From NCBI GenBank assembly GCA_016713665.1, contig JADJOR010000009.1, positions 372,001 to 436,000 on the forward strand: a stretch of 64,000 nt of DNA, given 5' to 3'. The stretch's first letter is position 1, and every line of letters starts with the position of its first letter. The notes below the pieces were generated by a model that did not search any database, was not told where the DNA came from, and was given only the letters and a program-made list of their open reading frames with translations. A program made the position numbers and the translations under genes. This DNA comes from Deltaproteobacteria bacterium (GTDB lineage: Bacteria; Myxococcota_A; UBA9160; UBA4427). Shown one piece after another: positions 8,600 to 17,593 of the stretch.

Positions 8600-9649
8600 A
8601 TGCGAGAGGTCCCGATGTTCTTCCCGCCCTTCGCGCAGTCTGCCCCGCCCGGCCCCGCTCGTGTCGTTCGCACGCCACGGAGCATGCTCGAGGCGGAATC
8701 GTCCGCGCAGGCCGCGTCCGAAGCGACGCGCGTCACAATCGATGGCCTTCATGGTCCCGCCGAGCTCCGTGCTGCGGCGGGCGGCTACTGGGAGGTCTGG
8801 CCCCGGCCGACCCCCGAGTCCCAGCGCGCGCTCTACGGCGAGCAGTTCTACGCGCAGGACAAGGCGACCTATCTCGACGACGTCACCCGAGACCGCGCCT
8901 ACTGGGACGCGATCTGGTCGATCCGCCGCGGGATGATCGAGGCGGCGCTCCCGAACGTCGCGGTCGGCGATCGGCGGATCCTCGACGTCGGCTGCTCGGG
9001 GGGCTTTCTGCTCGACCACTTCCAGCAGCACGGTTGGCAGGGCTTCGGCATCGAGCCCTCCCGCCAGGCCGCGCGCCACGCCCGCGAGCGCTTCGGCCTC
9101 GAGGTCTTCTGCGGCGGACTGCTCGACTTCGACCTCGAGACCGATCGTGAGTGGCGGACGGAGGGCGGCGAGCCCTTCGACGCGGTCCACTGCGCCCAGG
9201 TCCTCGAGCATGTCCTCGATCCCGAGGCCTGCGTCGCGCGCATGGCGGCGCTCCTCGCGCCCGGCGGCGTCGCCTTCGTCGAGGTCCCGAACGACTTCAA
9301 CGTCCTGCAGGAGACGGCGCGGACGAAGCTCGGGAAATCCGCCTGGTGGGTCGCCTCCGACCACCATCTCAACTACTTCGACGCCACGAGCCTCGCGGCG
9401 CTGCTCGCGCGCCACGGCCTCGAGGAGGTCGACCGCGTCGCCTCCTTCCCGATCGAGATGTTCCTGCTGATGGGGGACGACTACGTCGGCCATCCCGAGG
9501 TCGGCAGCGCCTGCCACGGCCGTCGCATGGCCTTCGAGCGCGCGCTGATCGAGGCCGGTCGGATCGACGAGCTGGCGGGTCTCTACCGTGCGCTGGCGCA
9601 AGCGGGCGTCGGCCGGACCGCCGGGATCCTGGCGCGCAAGCGGCGCTGA
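8600..9649 (+). CDS. Class I SAM-dependent methyltransferase
   Basis: 349 residues. Motif I of the SAM-binding Rossmann fold is ILDVGCSGGF (about 127-136); later motifs FDAVHCAQVLEHV and LAPGGVAFVEVPND fit the Methyltransf_23 type often seen in natural-product and surface-glycan clusters. ATG 8684 (residue 29) is an alternative start, as the first 28 residues look uncoded-like and Pro-rich. It converges with an ATP-grasp ligase and may act in the same pathway; the substrate is unknown. Confidence 0.85.
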   Translation: MREVPMFFPPFAQSAPPGPARVVRTPRSMLEAESSAQAASEATRVTIDGLHGPAELRAAAGGYWEVWPRPTPESQRALYGEQFYAQDKATYLDDVTRDRAYWDAIWSIRRGMIEAALPNVAVGDRRILDVGCSGGFLLDHFQQHGWQGFGIEPSRQAARHARERFGLEVFCGGLLDFDLETDREWRTEGGEPFDAVHCAQVLEHVLDPEACVARMAALLAPGGVAFVEVPNDFNVLQETARTKLGKSAWWVASDHHLNYFDATSLAALLARHGLEEVDRVASFPIEMFLLMGDDYVGHPEVGSACHGRRMAFERALIEAGRIDELAGLYRALAQAGVGRTAGILARKRR

Positions 9650-9666
9650 CGCGAGCGGGCCCGCGC

Positions 9667-10890
9667 CTACTCGACCACGAAGCGGACGCTCTGGTAGACG
9701 CGATCGATGCGGGCCTGGACCTCGGCGCGGTCGTCGCCGACGACGACGAAGACGCCGGCGCGCTCTGCGTGGCTCGTCGTCGGCGGGATCACGTCCCCGG
9801 CGCCGTAACGCACGACGAGCTTGACCAGCCACGGCTCGCCGCGGATCGCATCGACCCCCTCGATCCGGACGAGGCGACCCGGATCGGCGAAGAAATAACG
9901 ATTCGCGACGCAGCGGTTGCGGGTCGGCACGAGCGCTCCGAGGTCGGGCTGCTCGCCGATCGCGATCCGGATCGCGGTCTCGACGTAGTTGATCCCCGTG
10001 CCGAGCGGGACCAGGCTCTCGCAGAAGTCGCCCCCCGAGAGCCGCGCTGCCATCTCGATCATCCTGGGGCCGTCGGGCGTCCACACGACGTCGCCCTTCG
10101 TGACGCCGTCGGTCACGCCGAGGGCGAGCGACGCGCGCACGACGAGGTCCTCGACCTGCCGGCGCTGCGCCGGCGTGACGCTGCTCGGCACCCAGCCGCC
10201 ATTCTCCATGAACTGGGGACGGAAGCGCTCGAGCAGCTCGTAGTTGCGGTCGGCGAAGCCCGGGGTGATCCCGACGCCGCCGGAGAGGATCGTCTCCGTG
10301 CTGATCTGCGGCCCCGGCAGGTACTCCTCGACGAGACAGCGGCCGACGCGGGAGAACGCGAGCGAGCGCGCGAAGAGCGCCTCGAGATCGCAGCCCGCCT
10401 CGAGCAGGAAGACGCCGCGGGACCCCGAGCGATCGATCGGCTTGACGACGAGCGGGAGCCCGCGCTCGGCCACGATCTCGCGCAGGCGCTCGACGCGATC
10501 GATCTCCTCGAACCAGGGGATCGGGATGCCGCGCTCGCGGAAGCGGATCTTCATGCGCGTCTTGTCGGTGGCGATCCGGGCGGTCTCGCGGCTGGGACCC
10601 GGCAGGCCGAGCGCCGCGCAGAGCTCGGCGATCACGTCCGGGATGTCGCTCCCCATCGTCGTGACACCGACCAGCCGATGACCTCGCAGGCGCAGATCGT
10701 CGACCAGGTCGAGGATCGCGGGCACGTCGCGCGTGCTCACGACGGCGCTCTCGTCGGCGTGGGCGAAGCCTTCGGACTTCGGGTCCATGTCGATCGCGAC
10801 GACCCGCAGGCCGAGGGCCCGGGCCGTATCGATCATGAAGATCTGGTCCCGGCTCGCGCCGAGGACGAGGAGGGTGCCGTCGATGCCCAT
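9667..10890 (-). CDS. ATP-grasp carboxylate-amine ligase-like enzyme (A)
   Basis: 407 residues. ATP-grasp landmarks are intact: VVKPIDRSGSRGV (adenine/phosphate-binding Lys and glycine loop), VEEYLPGPQ (nucleotide-binding strand) and MIEMAARLSGG (metal-binding Glu and Arg). The N-terminal Rossmann-like part starts LLVLGASRDQ. Members join a carboxylate to an amine or thiol through an acyl-phosphate. It is the last gene of a three-gene minus-strand operon (DXS-like, SDR, this gene; 40-base gap to the SDR). One of three ATP-grasp proteins within 7 kb. Confidence 0.9.
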   Translation of the reverse strand: MGIDGTLLVLGASRDQIFMIDTARALGLRVVAIDMDPKSEGFAHADESAVVSTRDVPAILDLVDDLRLRGHRLVGVTTMGSDIPDVIAELCAALGLPGPSRETARIATDKTRMKIRFRERGIPIPWFEEIDRVERLREIVAERGLPLVVKPIDRSGSRGVFLLEAGCDLEALFARSLAFSRVGRCLVEEYLPGPQISTETILSGGVGITPGFADRNYELLERFRPQFMENGGWVPSSVTPAQRRQVEDLVVRASLALGVTDGVTKGDVVWTPDGPRMIEMAARLSGGDFCESLVPLGTGINYVETAIRIAIGEQPDLGALVPTRNRCVANRYFFADPGRLVRIEGVDAIRGEPWLVKLVVRYGAGDVIPPTTSHAERAGVFVVVGDDRAEVQARIDRVYQSVRFVVE

Positions 10891-10930
10891 GTCTTGAGTG
10901 CCTCTGCTCTCGCGCGGGGCGCGGGGGCGA

Positions 10931-11767
10931 CTAGCCCAGGTAGCTTCCGCCGTTCACGTTCAGGACCTGCCCCGTCACGTAGTCGGCGTCGCCCGACGCG
11001 AGAAAGACCGCCGCGCCGGCGACGTCCTCGGGCAGCCCGATGCGATGCAGCGGGATCGTCGCGAGGATCGAGTCCTCGGACTCGCGGGTCAGGATGTCGG
11101 CGACCATGTCGGTCGCGATGAAGCCCGGCGAGATCGCGTTCACGCGGACACCGAAGGGCGCATAGAGCTTCGCGAGCGAGCGCGTCAGCGAGATCAGGCC
11201 CGCCTTCGCCGCGGCATAATGGGGCGCCTTGATGCCGCCGGTCTGGCCGCCGACCGAGGCGAGATGGATCAGGTTGCCCTTGCTTCGCGCCTCGAAATGG
11301 GGGCGGATCTCCTGGGCGAAGAGGAAGGCGCTCTTCAGGTTGGCGGCGAAGGTGTAGTCCCAGTCGTCGTCGGAGATCGTCGCGAAGGGCTTCTGCTCGA
11401 GGAAGCCCGCGTTGTGGACGAGGACGTCGAGCTGGCCGAAGCGCTCGATCGTCGCCGAGATCGCCCGGCGCACGCTGGCGCGGACGGTGACGTCGAGCTG
11501 GAGTGCGTGGGCGCGACCGCCTTCCTTTTCGATGCTCTCGACGACGGCCTGGGCGGCCTGCTCGCGCGCGTGCCAGGTCACGGCGACGCAGGCGCCTTCC
11601 CGGGCGAACCGCTCGGCGATGCCCCGTCCGATGCCACGCGACGAGCCCGAGACGAGGGCGACGCGACCCGCGAGTCGTCCGATCGTCGAGGCGCCAACGT
11701 TCGCGGCATTCGCGGCGTTCGCGCCGTTCGCCGGAGACATCGAGGTCTTCGAAGAAGTCGCCGTCAT
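10931..11767 (-). CDS. SDR-family NAD(P)-dependent oxidoreductase
   Basis: 278 residues. The cofactor motif SGSSRGIG, the NAG motif in LVHNAGF, the catalytic S (LASVGG) and YxxxK (HYAAAKAG) and the C-terminal GQVLNVNGG are typical of classical 3-ketoacyl reductase-like SDRs. The start ATG (11767) overlaps the TGA of the DXS-like gene as ATGA, so the two are translationally coupled. The first ~25 residues carry a short Asn/Ala repeat (NGANAANAAN) that is unlikely to be part of the fold. Confidence 0.92.
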   Translation of the reverse strand: MTATSSKTSMSPANGANAANAANVGASTIGRLAGRVALVSGSSRGIGRGIAERFAREGACVAVTWHAREQAAQAVVESIEKEGGRAHALQLDVTVRASVRRAISATIERFGQLDVLVHNAGFLEQKPFATISDDDWDYTFAANLKSAFLFAQEIRPHFEARSKGNLIHLASVGGQTGGIKAPHYAAAKAGLISLTRSLAKLYAPFGVRVNAISPGFIATDMVADILTRESEDSILATIPLHRIGLPEDVAGAAVFLASGDADYVTGQVLNVNGGSYLG

Positions 11768-13530
11768 CGCGGCCAGCGCTCGTCGATCCGCGCGACGATC
11801 CCGTCGGCGTCGAGCCGGTAGATCCGGGCGAGCTCGTCGTTCGAGCCCGGCTCGACGAACTGACAGGGCACACCGACCCGCAGCAGCCGGCAATCGAGCT
11901 CGTGGTCCATCGCGAGGGCCGCGATCGCGGAGCCGATGCCGCCGTCGAGCACGCCCTCCTCGATCGTCACGACGCGCGGGACGCGCCGCATCCACTCGAC
12001 GAGGCGCGCCTCGGGCAGCGGCTTCACGTAGCGGAGGTTCACGAGCCCCGCCGAGACCCCGCGCCGGCGCAGCCGCGCACAGGCCTCACGCGCCGCGCCG
12101 AAGCGCGGTCCGACCGCGACCAGCAGCAGATCATCCCCCGCCTCCACGAGCTCCGGCTCCGCGAACGCCGCCCGCGACTCGCGCAGGACGCCGTCGTCGA
12201 TCGACTCGCCGGGGCCGTAGGGCATGGCGATCAGGGTCGGTCCCGAAAGATTCGCGAGCTCGTCGCGGACCATGCGCTCGAGCTCGAAGACGTCCTTCGG
12301 ATACATCGTGCGCAGGTTCGGGAGTCCGCGCTGATAGGCGAAGTCGTAGATGCCGTGGTGGGTCGGGTTGTCGTAGCCCGCGAAGCCGGTGCGCACGGTC
12401 AGGATCAGGACCGGGAGATTCATGAAGCAGACGTCATGGATCAGCTGGTCGAAGGCGCGCTGCATGAAGGTCGACTGGTAGAACGCGACCGGCTTGCAGC
12501 CCTGGACGGCGAAGCCGACGGCGAGGCTCATGGCGTGCTGCTCGGTCATGCCGGGGTCGAAGCAGCGGTCGGGAAAGCGCTCGAAGACGGGCTGGAGGGC
12601 GGTCGCGTAGAGGGTCGAGGGCGTGATCGCGACGATCTTCTCGTCCCGGGCCATCGCCTCGCCGACCACGCGGGCGGCCGTGTCCTGGTAGGGCGCAGCG
12701 CCGGGTCGGGGCCTCGCGACGCCCGTCTCCGGATCGAAGGGGAAGGAGAAATGAAGCCGGAGCGGATGCGTGTCGGCGGGCGCGAAGCCCTCGCCCTTCT
12801 TCGTCTTGAGATGGACCAGGGCGACGCGATCGGAGCGGCGCGCGATGCAGAGGGCGTCCATCACCGCGGCGACGTCGTGGCCGTCGATCGGGCCCTGATA
12901 GTCGAGGCCGAGGGACGAGAAGACGAGCTCGGGCTCGCGGCGGCCCGGCTCGAGGGTCTCGAGATACTCGTGGAGCGCCCCGAAGCCCGGGCTGATGGCG
13001 TAGCCGTTGTCGTTGAGCACGAGGATCAGGCGCGTCCCGCGCTCGACGGCGGCGTGGTTCAGCGCCTCGAGGGCGAGGCCCTCGGCGAGGGAGCCGTCGC
13101 CGATCACGGCGATCGTGTAGTGATCGTTCGCGGCGAGGCGATTCGAGAGGGCGATGCCGAGGGCGATCGAGATCGAGGTGCCGGCGTGGGACGCCTCGAT
13201 GACGTCGTGCTCGCTCTCGGCGCGGCTCACGAAGCGGTTCATGCCGCCGTAGGTGTCCAGGCTCGCGAACATCCCGGCGCGGCCGGTCACGATCTTGTGG
13301 GTGTAGCCCTGATGGCCGGTATCCCAGAGGATCTTGTCCCGCGGCGAATCGAAGCATGCGTGCAGCGCGAGCGTGAGCTCGACGGTGCCGAGGTTCGCGC
13401 CGATGTGGCCGCCGGTCTGCGAGGTCGTCTCGACCAGGAAGCGGCGGACCTCGCCGGCGAAGGACTGGAGCTCCCGCGGCGAGAGGGTTCGGAGATCGCT
13501 CGGCTTCGAGATGGATCGGGGTGTCGGCAT
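11764..13530 (-). CDS. DXS-like transketolase-family TPP enzyme
   Basis: 588 residues, slightly shorter than housekeeping DXS (about 620). DXS-specific segments are present: TGGHIGANLG with the catalytic His (H42), ILWDTGHQGYTHKI, the TPP motif GDGS (144-147) with NDN at 173-175, the catalytic Glu in MTEQHA (E330), and D387 and H391 in GYDNPTHHG. The loop after FAGYDN differs from canonical DXS. It heads an operon with an SDR and an ATP-grasp ligase. That context suggests it makes a deoxyketose or acyloin building block for a dedicated product rather than serving the general MEP pathway; this is inference. Confidence 0.85.
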   Translation of the reverse strand: MPTPRSISKPSDLRTLSPRELQSFAGEVRRFLVETTSQTGGHIGANLGTVELTLALHACFDSPRDKILWDTGHQGYTHKIVTGRAGMFASLDTYGGMNRFVSRAESEHDVIEASHAGTSISIALGIALSNRLAANDHYTIAVIGDGSLAEGLALEALNHAAVERGTRLILVLNDNGYAISPGFGALHEYLETLEPGRREPELVFSSLGLDYQGPIDGHDVAAVMDALCIARRSDRVALVHLKTKKGEGFAPADTHPLRLHFSFPFDPETGVARPRPGAAPYQDTAARVVGEAMARDEKIVAITPSTLYATALQPVFERFPDRCFDPGMTEQHAMSLAVGFAVQGCKPVAFYQSTFMQRAFDQLIHDVCFMNLPVLILTVRTGFAGYDNPTHHGIYDFAYQRGLPNLRTMYPKDVFELERMVRDELANLSGPTLIAMPYGPGESIDDGVLRESRAAFAEPELVEAGDDLLLVAVGPRFGAAREACARLRRRGVSAGLVNLRYVKPLPEARLVEWMRRVPRVVTIEEGVLDGGIGSAIAALAMDHELDCRLLRVGVPCQFVEPGSNDELARIYRLDADGIVARIDERWPR

Positions 13531-13821
13531 ACGCGCTGCGTATCGGCTGCGAGGGCGATGCGGATCAGCTTCCGATCGGTTGCTCAGGCAAAATGGGTCG
13601 GGGCTCGGGGTTGCCCTGGAGAGCTCGGCTCGTGATTTCCACGGAGAGGGACACGGCGGCCCTGTTCTCGAGCGCGGCTTGCACGTCAAGTGCCGTCGCA
13701 CTGCGACCGAATCGGGGACAGGGTCGACTCGCGTCGGGGCGCCGACCGTTCCTCTCCTTCTTCTCCTCCTTCTTCCGTCTCGTCTTCGTCCGCCGTGAGA
13801 CGGCTTGCCCGCAGGTCCCGG
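13531..13821. promoter_or_regulatory. Divergent intergenic region of the ATP-grasp/DXS-like module
   Basis: This 291-base gap separates two divergent operons and must hold both promoters. No convincing -35/-10 pair or dyad could be picked out. A pyrimidine-rich tract lies at about 13749-13795 on the plus strand, upstream of the ATP-grasp (B) start. No gene is visible. Confidence 0.4.
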
Positions 13822-15111
13822 ATGCTCGAAACGGCTCGAGACGCAAATCGGTCGATCGGCGAGGGAGAGCGCGGGGACCCGTGCGACGATCGCGCCGTCG
13901 GTCGCCGCAGCGATCGCGCCTTCGAAGGCGAAGCGCCGACGCTGCTCGTCTATGGCGCGGGCTGGAATCAGCTGCCCCTCATCGAAGCTTCGCGGCGTCA
14001 TGGCTTTCGGGTCGTCGCCATCGATCGCGACGCGAACGCCCCCGGCGCCGCGCGCGCGGATCGCTTCCACTGCATCAGCCTGCGCGACCATGAAGCGATC
14101 GTCGCCGCGACCCGGGCGGAGTCGATCCGCGGCGTCGTCGCGCGGATCACCGACGCCGAAGGTCTCGCCTCCGCCCACACGCTCGCTCGCACACGCGGAC
14201 TCCCGACGGCCTGTCCCGCTCTCGTCGAGGCCGCGACGAGCAAGCTCGCCCTTTCGCAGCACGCGCGCGCCGCGGGGCTCCCGATGCCGCCCCGTCTTCC
14301 TCCGAACGAGCCGCCCTCGCTCGCCGCCGGTCCGCTCCTCGTCCGACCGGACGTCACGCGCCGCGGCAAGGCCGGCATCCGCCGCGTCGTGCGGCCCGAG
14401 GATCTCGCGACGGCGTTGGCCGAGGCGGCGGCCAGCTCGGAGAACGGTCGCATCGACGTCGCGCGCTGGATCGAGGGCGAGGACGTCTCGGTCCTCGTCG
14501 AGCTCGACCGGGGGCGGGCGCATCGCCATGCGATCTGGGACGAGTGGGTCGCGCTCGATGCGGCGGGCGGCATCCGCGGCGTCGGCTGTGGCCTGCCTTC
14601 GCGCTTCGAGGCCGATCCCGATCGGATCGACGGACTGCTCGCGCGCCTCGCCGCGGCGTTCGCGGCGAGTCGGTGTCTCGTGGTCGTCTCGCTGCGGATC
14701 GACCCGGCCGGCGATCCGTTTCTGATCGAGATCCATCTCGGTCTCGGCGGCGACGGCATCGCGGATCGGCTGCTGCCCGCGGCCTGGCCGGAATGGGATG
14801 CGTTCGCGTGCTGGGTGCGGGTCGAGGCGGGCGAGTCGAACGAGCTTGCGCGCGGCGCGGCCCGCCCATGCGCGCTCGTCCGCGACGGGGAGGGCTGGCG
14901 ATTGATCGAGGCTGCGAGCGTCGAAGCGCTCCACGCCCGGGTCCGGGCATCCATCCCATCGGACTGGGAGCGGCCCTTCGGATTGCGGGGGTCGGCGCAT
15001 TCGAAGACCGAGGCGGAGCGGGAGGCCACGATGAAGGCAGAGAGGGAGGCCGCGATGAAGGCGGCGACGAACGACGCGACGAACGACGCGACGAAAGGAA
15101 CGCCGAAATGA
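13822..15111 (+). CDS. Degenerate ATP-grasp-fold protein (B)
   Basis: 429 residues from ATG 13822. The fold is recognisable (LLVYGAGWNQLPLIEASRRHG start, Rossmann-like domain, VARWIEGEDVSV strand) but the active-site motifs are damaged. The Lys-Pro/GSRG loop is replaced by LVRPDVTRRGKAG, and the metal-binding E-x-A-x-R region reads LIEIHLGLGG. It is probably catalytically weak or a pseudoenzyme partner of the next gene, with which it overlaps as ATGA. The C-terminus ends in two 8-residue and three 4-residue tandem repeats rich in Ala, Glu, Lys, Thr and Asn. Confidence 0.75.
   Translation: MLETARDANRSIGEGERGDPCDDRAVGRRSDRAFEGEAPTLLVYGAGWNQLPLIEASRRHGFRVVAIDRDANAPGAARADRFHCISLRDHEAIVAATRAESIRGVVARITDAEGLASAHTLARTRGLPTACPALVEAATSKLALSQHARAAGLPMPPRLPPNEPPSLAAGPLLVRPDVTRRGKAGIRRVVRPEDLATALAEAAASSENGRIDVARWIEGEDVSVLVELDRGRAHRHAIWDEWVALDAAGGIRGVGCGLPSRFEADPDRIDGLLARLAAAFAASRCLVVVSLRIDPAGDPFLIEIHLGLGGDGIADRLLPAAWPEWDAFACWVRVEAGESNELARGAARPCALVRDGEGWRLIEAASVEALHARVRASIPSDWERPFGLRGSAHSKTEAEREATMKAEREAAMKAATNDATNDATKGTPK
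15013..15099 (+). repeat. In-frame tandem repeats at the end of ATP-grasp (B)
   Basis: Two 24-base units (15013-15036, 15037-15060) encode AEREATMK and AEREAAMK. They are followed by three 12-base units (15064-15075, 15076-15087, 15088-15099) encoding ATND, ATND and ATKG. The last, divergent unit contains AAAGGA, which is the ribosome-binding site for the next gene. Unit-number changes would stay in frame. Confidence 0.85.
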
Positions 15112-16328
15112 AGCGAGCCGTCCTCCAGCTCGGGGCCGGCCCGATCCAGCGCGCGCTGCTCGGCGAGATCGCGCGCCTCGGTCTGGTTCCGATCGTCGTC
15201 GATCGCAGCGAGCGGCCGCAGGGGCTCGTCCCCGGCGCGATCCATCTGCGCGCACCGATCGACGACGCCGACGCGATCCTCGCGGCGCTCCGCGATCGAC
15301 CCCGGGAGCTCGAGCCCGTGGCCGTTCTGACGAGCACCGATCTCGGCGTCGCGAGCGTCCCCCGCGTCGCCCACGCTCTCGGCCTCCCGCACGCGAGCGC
15401 CGAGTCCGTCGCCGTCATGAACGACAAGCTCGAGGCGAAGCGGCGGCTCGCGCGGACGGGCGTGCGCGTACCGCAGGGCGAGGTGCTCGGCCGCGGCGAC
15501 GCGCTGCCGGAGGGTCGTGAGGCCGTCGAGTGGATCGTCAAGCCGGTCGACTCGTCGGGCAGTCGCGGCGTCCGTCGCGTCCGGGGCCGAGCCGCGGTCG
15601 AAGAGGCGATCGCGAGCGCCTTCGGCTTCAGCGAGCGCGTGCTCGTCGAGGAGTGCATCGAAGGCCGTCACTACGACGTCAACGGCCTCGTGCGGGAAGG
15701 CCGCTTCGAGCTCGTCGCCGTGGGGCATCGCTTCTTCTCGAAGCCGCCCGCCTGTGTCCCGCTCTACGGCGGCATCCTGGCGCAACCCGATCCGGCGCTC
15801 GAGGCGCGCATCACCGCGTTGATGCAGCGTGCCGTCGAAGCCTTCGACTATCGACACGGCGCGATCAAGGCCGATCTGATCGAGGATGCCCGCGGCCCCG
15901 TCCTGATCGAGGCGGCGGCCCGCTTCCACGGCGACGTCTTCTCCGATCACACGATGCGCGCCGCCGGTCTCGCGCCGGCGGCGATCCACTGGCTCGCGCG
16001 CAGCGGCGCCGTCGCGCTGCCCGAACCGATCCGTCGGACCGGGGCCTGGCTCGCAATCTTCCCTCGCGCCGCCGGCACGATCGAAGCGATACGCGGCCTC
16101 GACGGGCTGCGCGCCCACACGGGCTTCCGGGAGTGGATCCCGCGCCTCGGGCGCGGCGATCGGGTCGGTGCGCCCGACGACAATCGCGCGCTCGTCGGAT
16201 ACGGGATCGTCGAGCTCGCCGAGGACGGCGACGTCTGGTCCGGTCTGGAACGTCTGCGCCGATCGATCTCGGTCGTGCTGCGAGAGGAAGGGGCCGGGAT
16301 CCGATCTCCGGGGGCGTCCGTCGCTTGA
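15108..16328 (+). CDS. ATP-grasp ligase (C)
   Basis: 406 residues. ATP-grasp motifs are intact: WIVKPVDSSGSRGV, VLVEECIEG (nucleotide strand) and VLIEAAARFHGD (metal-binding Glu and Arg). Its organisation is like ligase A (9.7 kb), with the N-terminal LQLGAGPIQ Rossmann-like domain. ATG 15108 overlaps the TGA of gene B as ATGA and has AAAGGA eight bases upstream. It probably activates a carboxylate for amide or ester formation. Pairing with degenerate B suggests a heteromeric ligase; substrate unknown. Confidence 0.9.
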   Translation: MKRAVLQLGAGPIQRALLGEIARLGLVPIVVDRSERPQGLVPGAIHLRAPIDDADAILAALRDRPRELEPVAVLTSTDLGVASVPRVAHALGLPHASAESVAVMNDKLEAKRRLARTGVRVPQGEVLGRGDALPEGREAVEWIVKPVDSSGSRGVRRVRGRAAVEEAIASAFGFSERVLVEECIEGRHYDVNGLVREGRFELVAVGHRFFSKPPACVPLYGGILAQPDPALEARITALMQRAVEAFDYRHGAIKADLIEDARGPVLIEAAARFHGDVFSDHTMRAAGLAPAAIHWLARSGAVALPEPIRRTGAWLAIFPRAAGTIEAIRGLDGLRAHTGFREWIPRLGRGDRVGAPDDNRALVGYGIVELAEDGDVWSGLERLRRSISVVLREEGAGIRSPGASVA

Positions 16329-16356
16329 TCCCGCCGGAATGTGCCAGACTCCAGAC

Positions 16357-16815
16357 ATGATCCAGCACATCCATCACACCGGCCTGTCGACGCCCGACCT
16401 CGACCGCTCGATCCGCTTCTACCGCGACCTGTTCGGCTTCGAGGTCCTCGCGCGCTTCACGAAGCCGCCGGGCTCCCCCGGCATGGATGCGATGCTCGAT
16501 CTGCCCGGGGTCGGCTTCGACGCGGCGCTCCTGCGCCTCGGTCCGAGCATGATCGAGGTCTTCGAATTCAGCGCGCCCGAGCCCGTCCGCGCGCCGGCGC
16601 GTCGCCGGGTCTGCGACCACGGGCTGACCCATCTCTGCTTCCAGGTCGACGACGTCCGGGCCGAATACGCGCGACTCTCCGCAGCGGGCATGGTCTTCCA
16701 CTGCGCGCCCCAGGTCGGCGACGGGGCGACCTTCGTCTACGGCCGCGATCCCGACGGCAACGCCATCGAGCTGATCGAGTTCGACGGGCCGGACAACCCG
16801 CTCGCGAGCCGTTAG
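16357..16815 (+). CDS. VOC-family (glyoxalase/bleomycin-resistance fold) protein
   Basis: 152 residues. The N-terminal HIHHTGLSTPDLDRSIRFYRD and C-terminal DPDGNAIELIEF segments are the two halves of a VOC metal site (His near residue 6, a second His in GLTHLCFQVDD, Glu in IELIE). Members include glyoxalase I, epimerases and dioxygenases. It sits 28 bases behind ATP-grasp (C) in the same direction, so it probably belongs to that operon. Specific activity cannot be read. Confidence 0.85.
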   Translation: MIQHIHHTGLSTPDLDRSIRFYRDLFGFEVLARFTKPPGSPGMDAMLDLPGVGFDAALLRLGPSMIEVFEFSAPEPVRAPARRRVCDHGLTHLCFQVDDVRAEYARLSAAGMVFHCAPQVGDGATFVYGRDPDGNAIELIEFDGPDNPLASR

Positions 16816-16853
16816 TCCGCACCGAACGCGAAGACGACGACCGGACGCTCGGA

Positions 16854-17324
16854 TCAGTCGAGGTTGCGGTGTCGCTCGGCCAGGAGCTCGTAGGTCGACT
16901 TGCTGCGGGCATGCGTTCGCTCGCGCTCCATCGACTCGAGGGCCCGCATCAGGTCACGGCGGGCGATCAGGCCGACGAGGCGCCCCTGATCCACGACGAG
17001 CAGCCGCCGATGGCGGCCGTTCGTGAAGCGGGCGGAGAGCGACAGCACATCGTCGGCGGGCGAGACGGTCTCGAGCTCCTTCGTCATGTGGTCGCGGACG
17101 AGGCCGGAGGGCCAGCCCTCGGCGATCGCTTCGCAGAGGACTCGCACGCAGTCGTGCTCCGAGACGAGGCCGAGGAGCTTCCCGCTGGCATCGACCACCG
17201 GGGCCGCCGCATGGCCCTTCGCGAGCAGGAGCCGGACCGCGTCCTCGATCTTCGCGTCGGGGAGGACGGTCTGGAGATGGCGCTGCATGAGGTCGGCGGC
17301 GGTCGGGAGCGTCGGTCTCGTCAT
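16854..17324 (-). CDS. CBS-domain pair protein
   Basis: 156 residues consisting of two CBS motifs: LMQRHLQTVLPDAKIEDAV... GLVSEHD and VRDHMTKELETVSPADDV... GLIARRDLM. This is the stand-alone Bateman module that binds adenine nucleotides. ATG 17324 is preferred to the upstream in-frame ATG because GAGGAG lies about eight bases before it. No attached effector domain, so it probably modulates another protein. Confidence 0.88.
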   Translation of the reverse strand: MTRPTLPTAADLMQRHLQTVLPDAKIEDAVRLLLAKGHAAAPVVDASGKLLGLVSEHDCVRVLCEAIAEGWPSGLVRDHMTKELETVSPADDVLSLSARFTNGRHRRLLVVDQGRLVGLIARRDLMRALESMERERTHARSKSTYELLAERHRNLD

Positions 17325-17593
17325 CGTTCGGTCTCCTCGGCGGGTTCGGCCAGGCTCGTGGTCACCGAAGTGCATCGCGCATGCCACCGCCGCGAGGCGT
17401 TTCGGCGGGCCGGACGACCCCGTGTCCGCCGAGACGCGGCGCGGCGCCTCGAAATCGGGGCCCTTCGCCCCGAGCCGAAATCGAACGGCGGGGCGTCGGT
17501 CAAGTCGCCCGGATCGCGGCCCGATCAGCAGCCCACGCCGGCGGATCGACGGGCGGCGATCGGACGTCGATCGGGCGATGCGAGCGAGGAACC

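Noticed and set aside
13749..13795. Pyrimidine-rich tract as a terminator
   Set aside because: It has no preceding stem and lies between divergent genes where no transcript should end.
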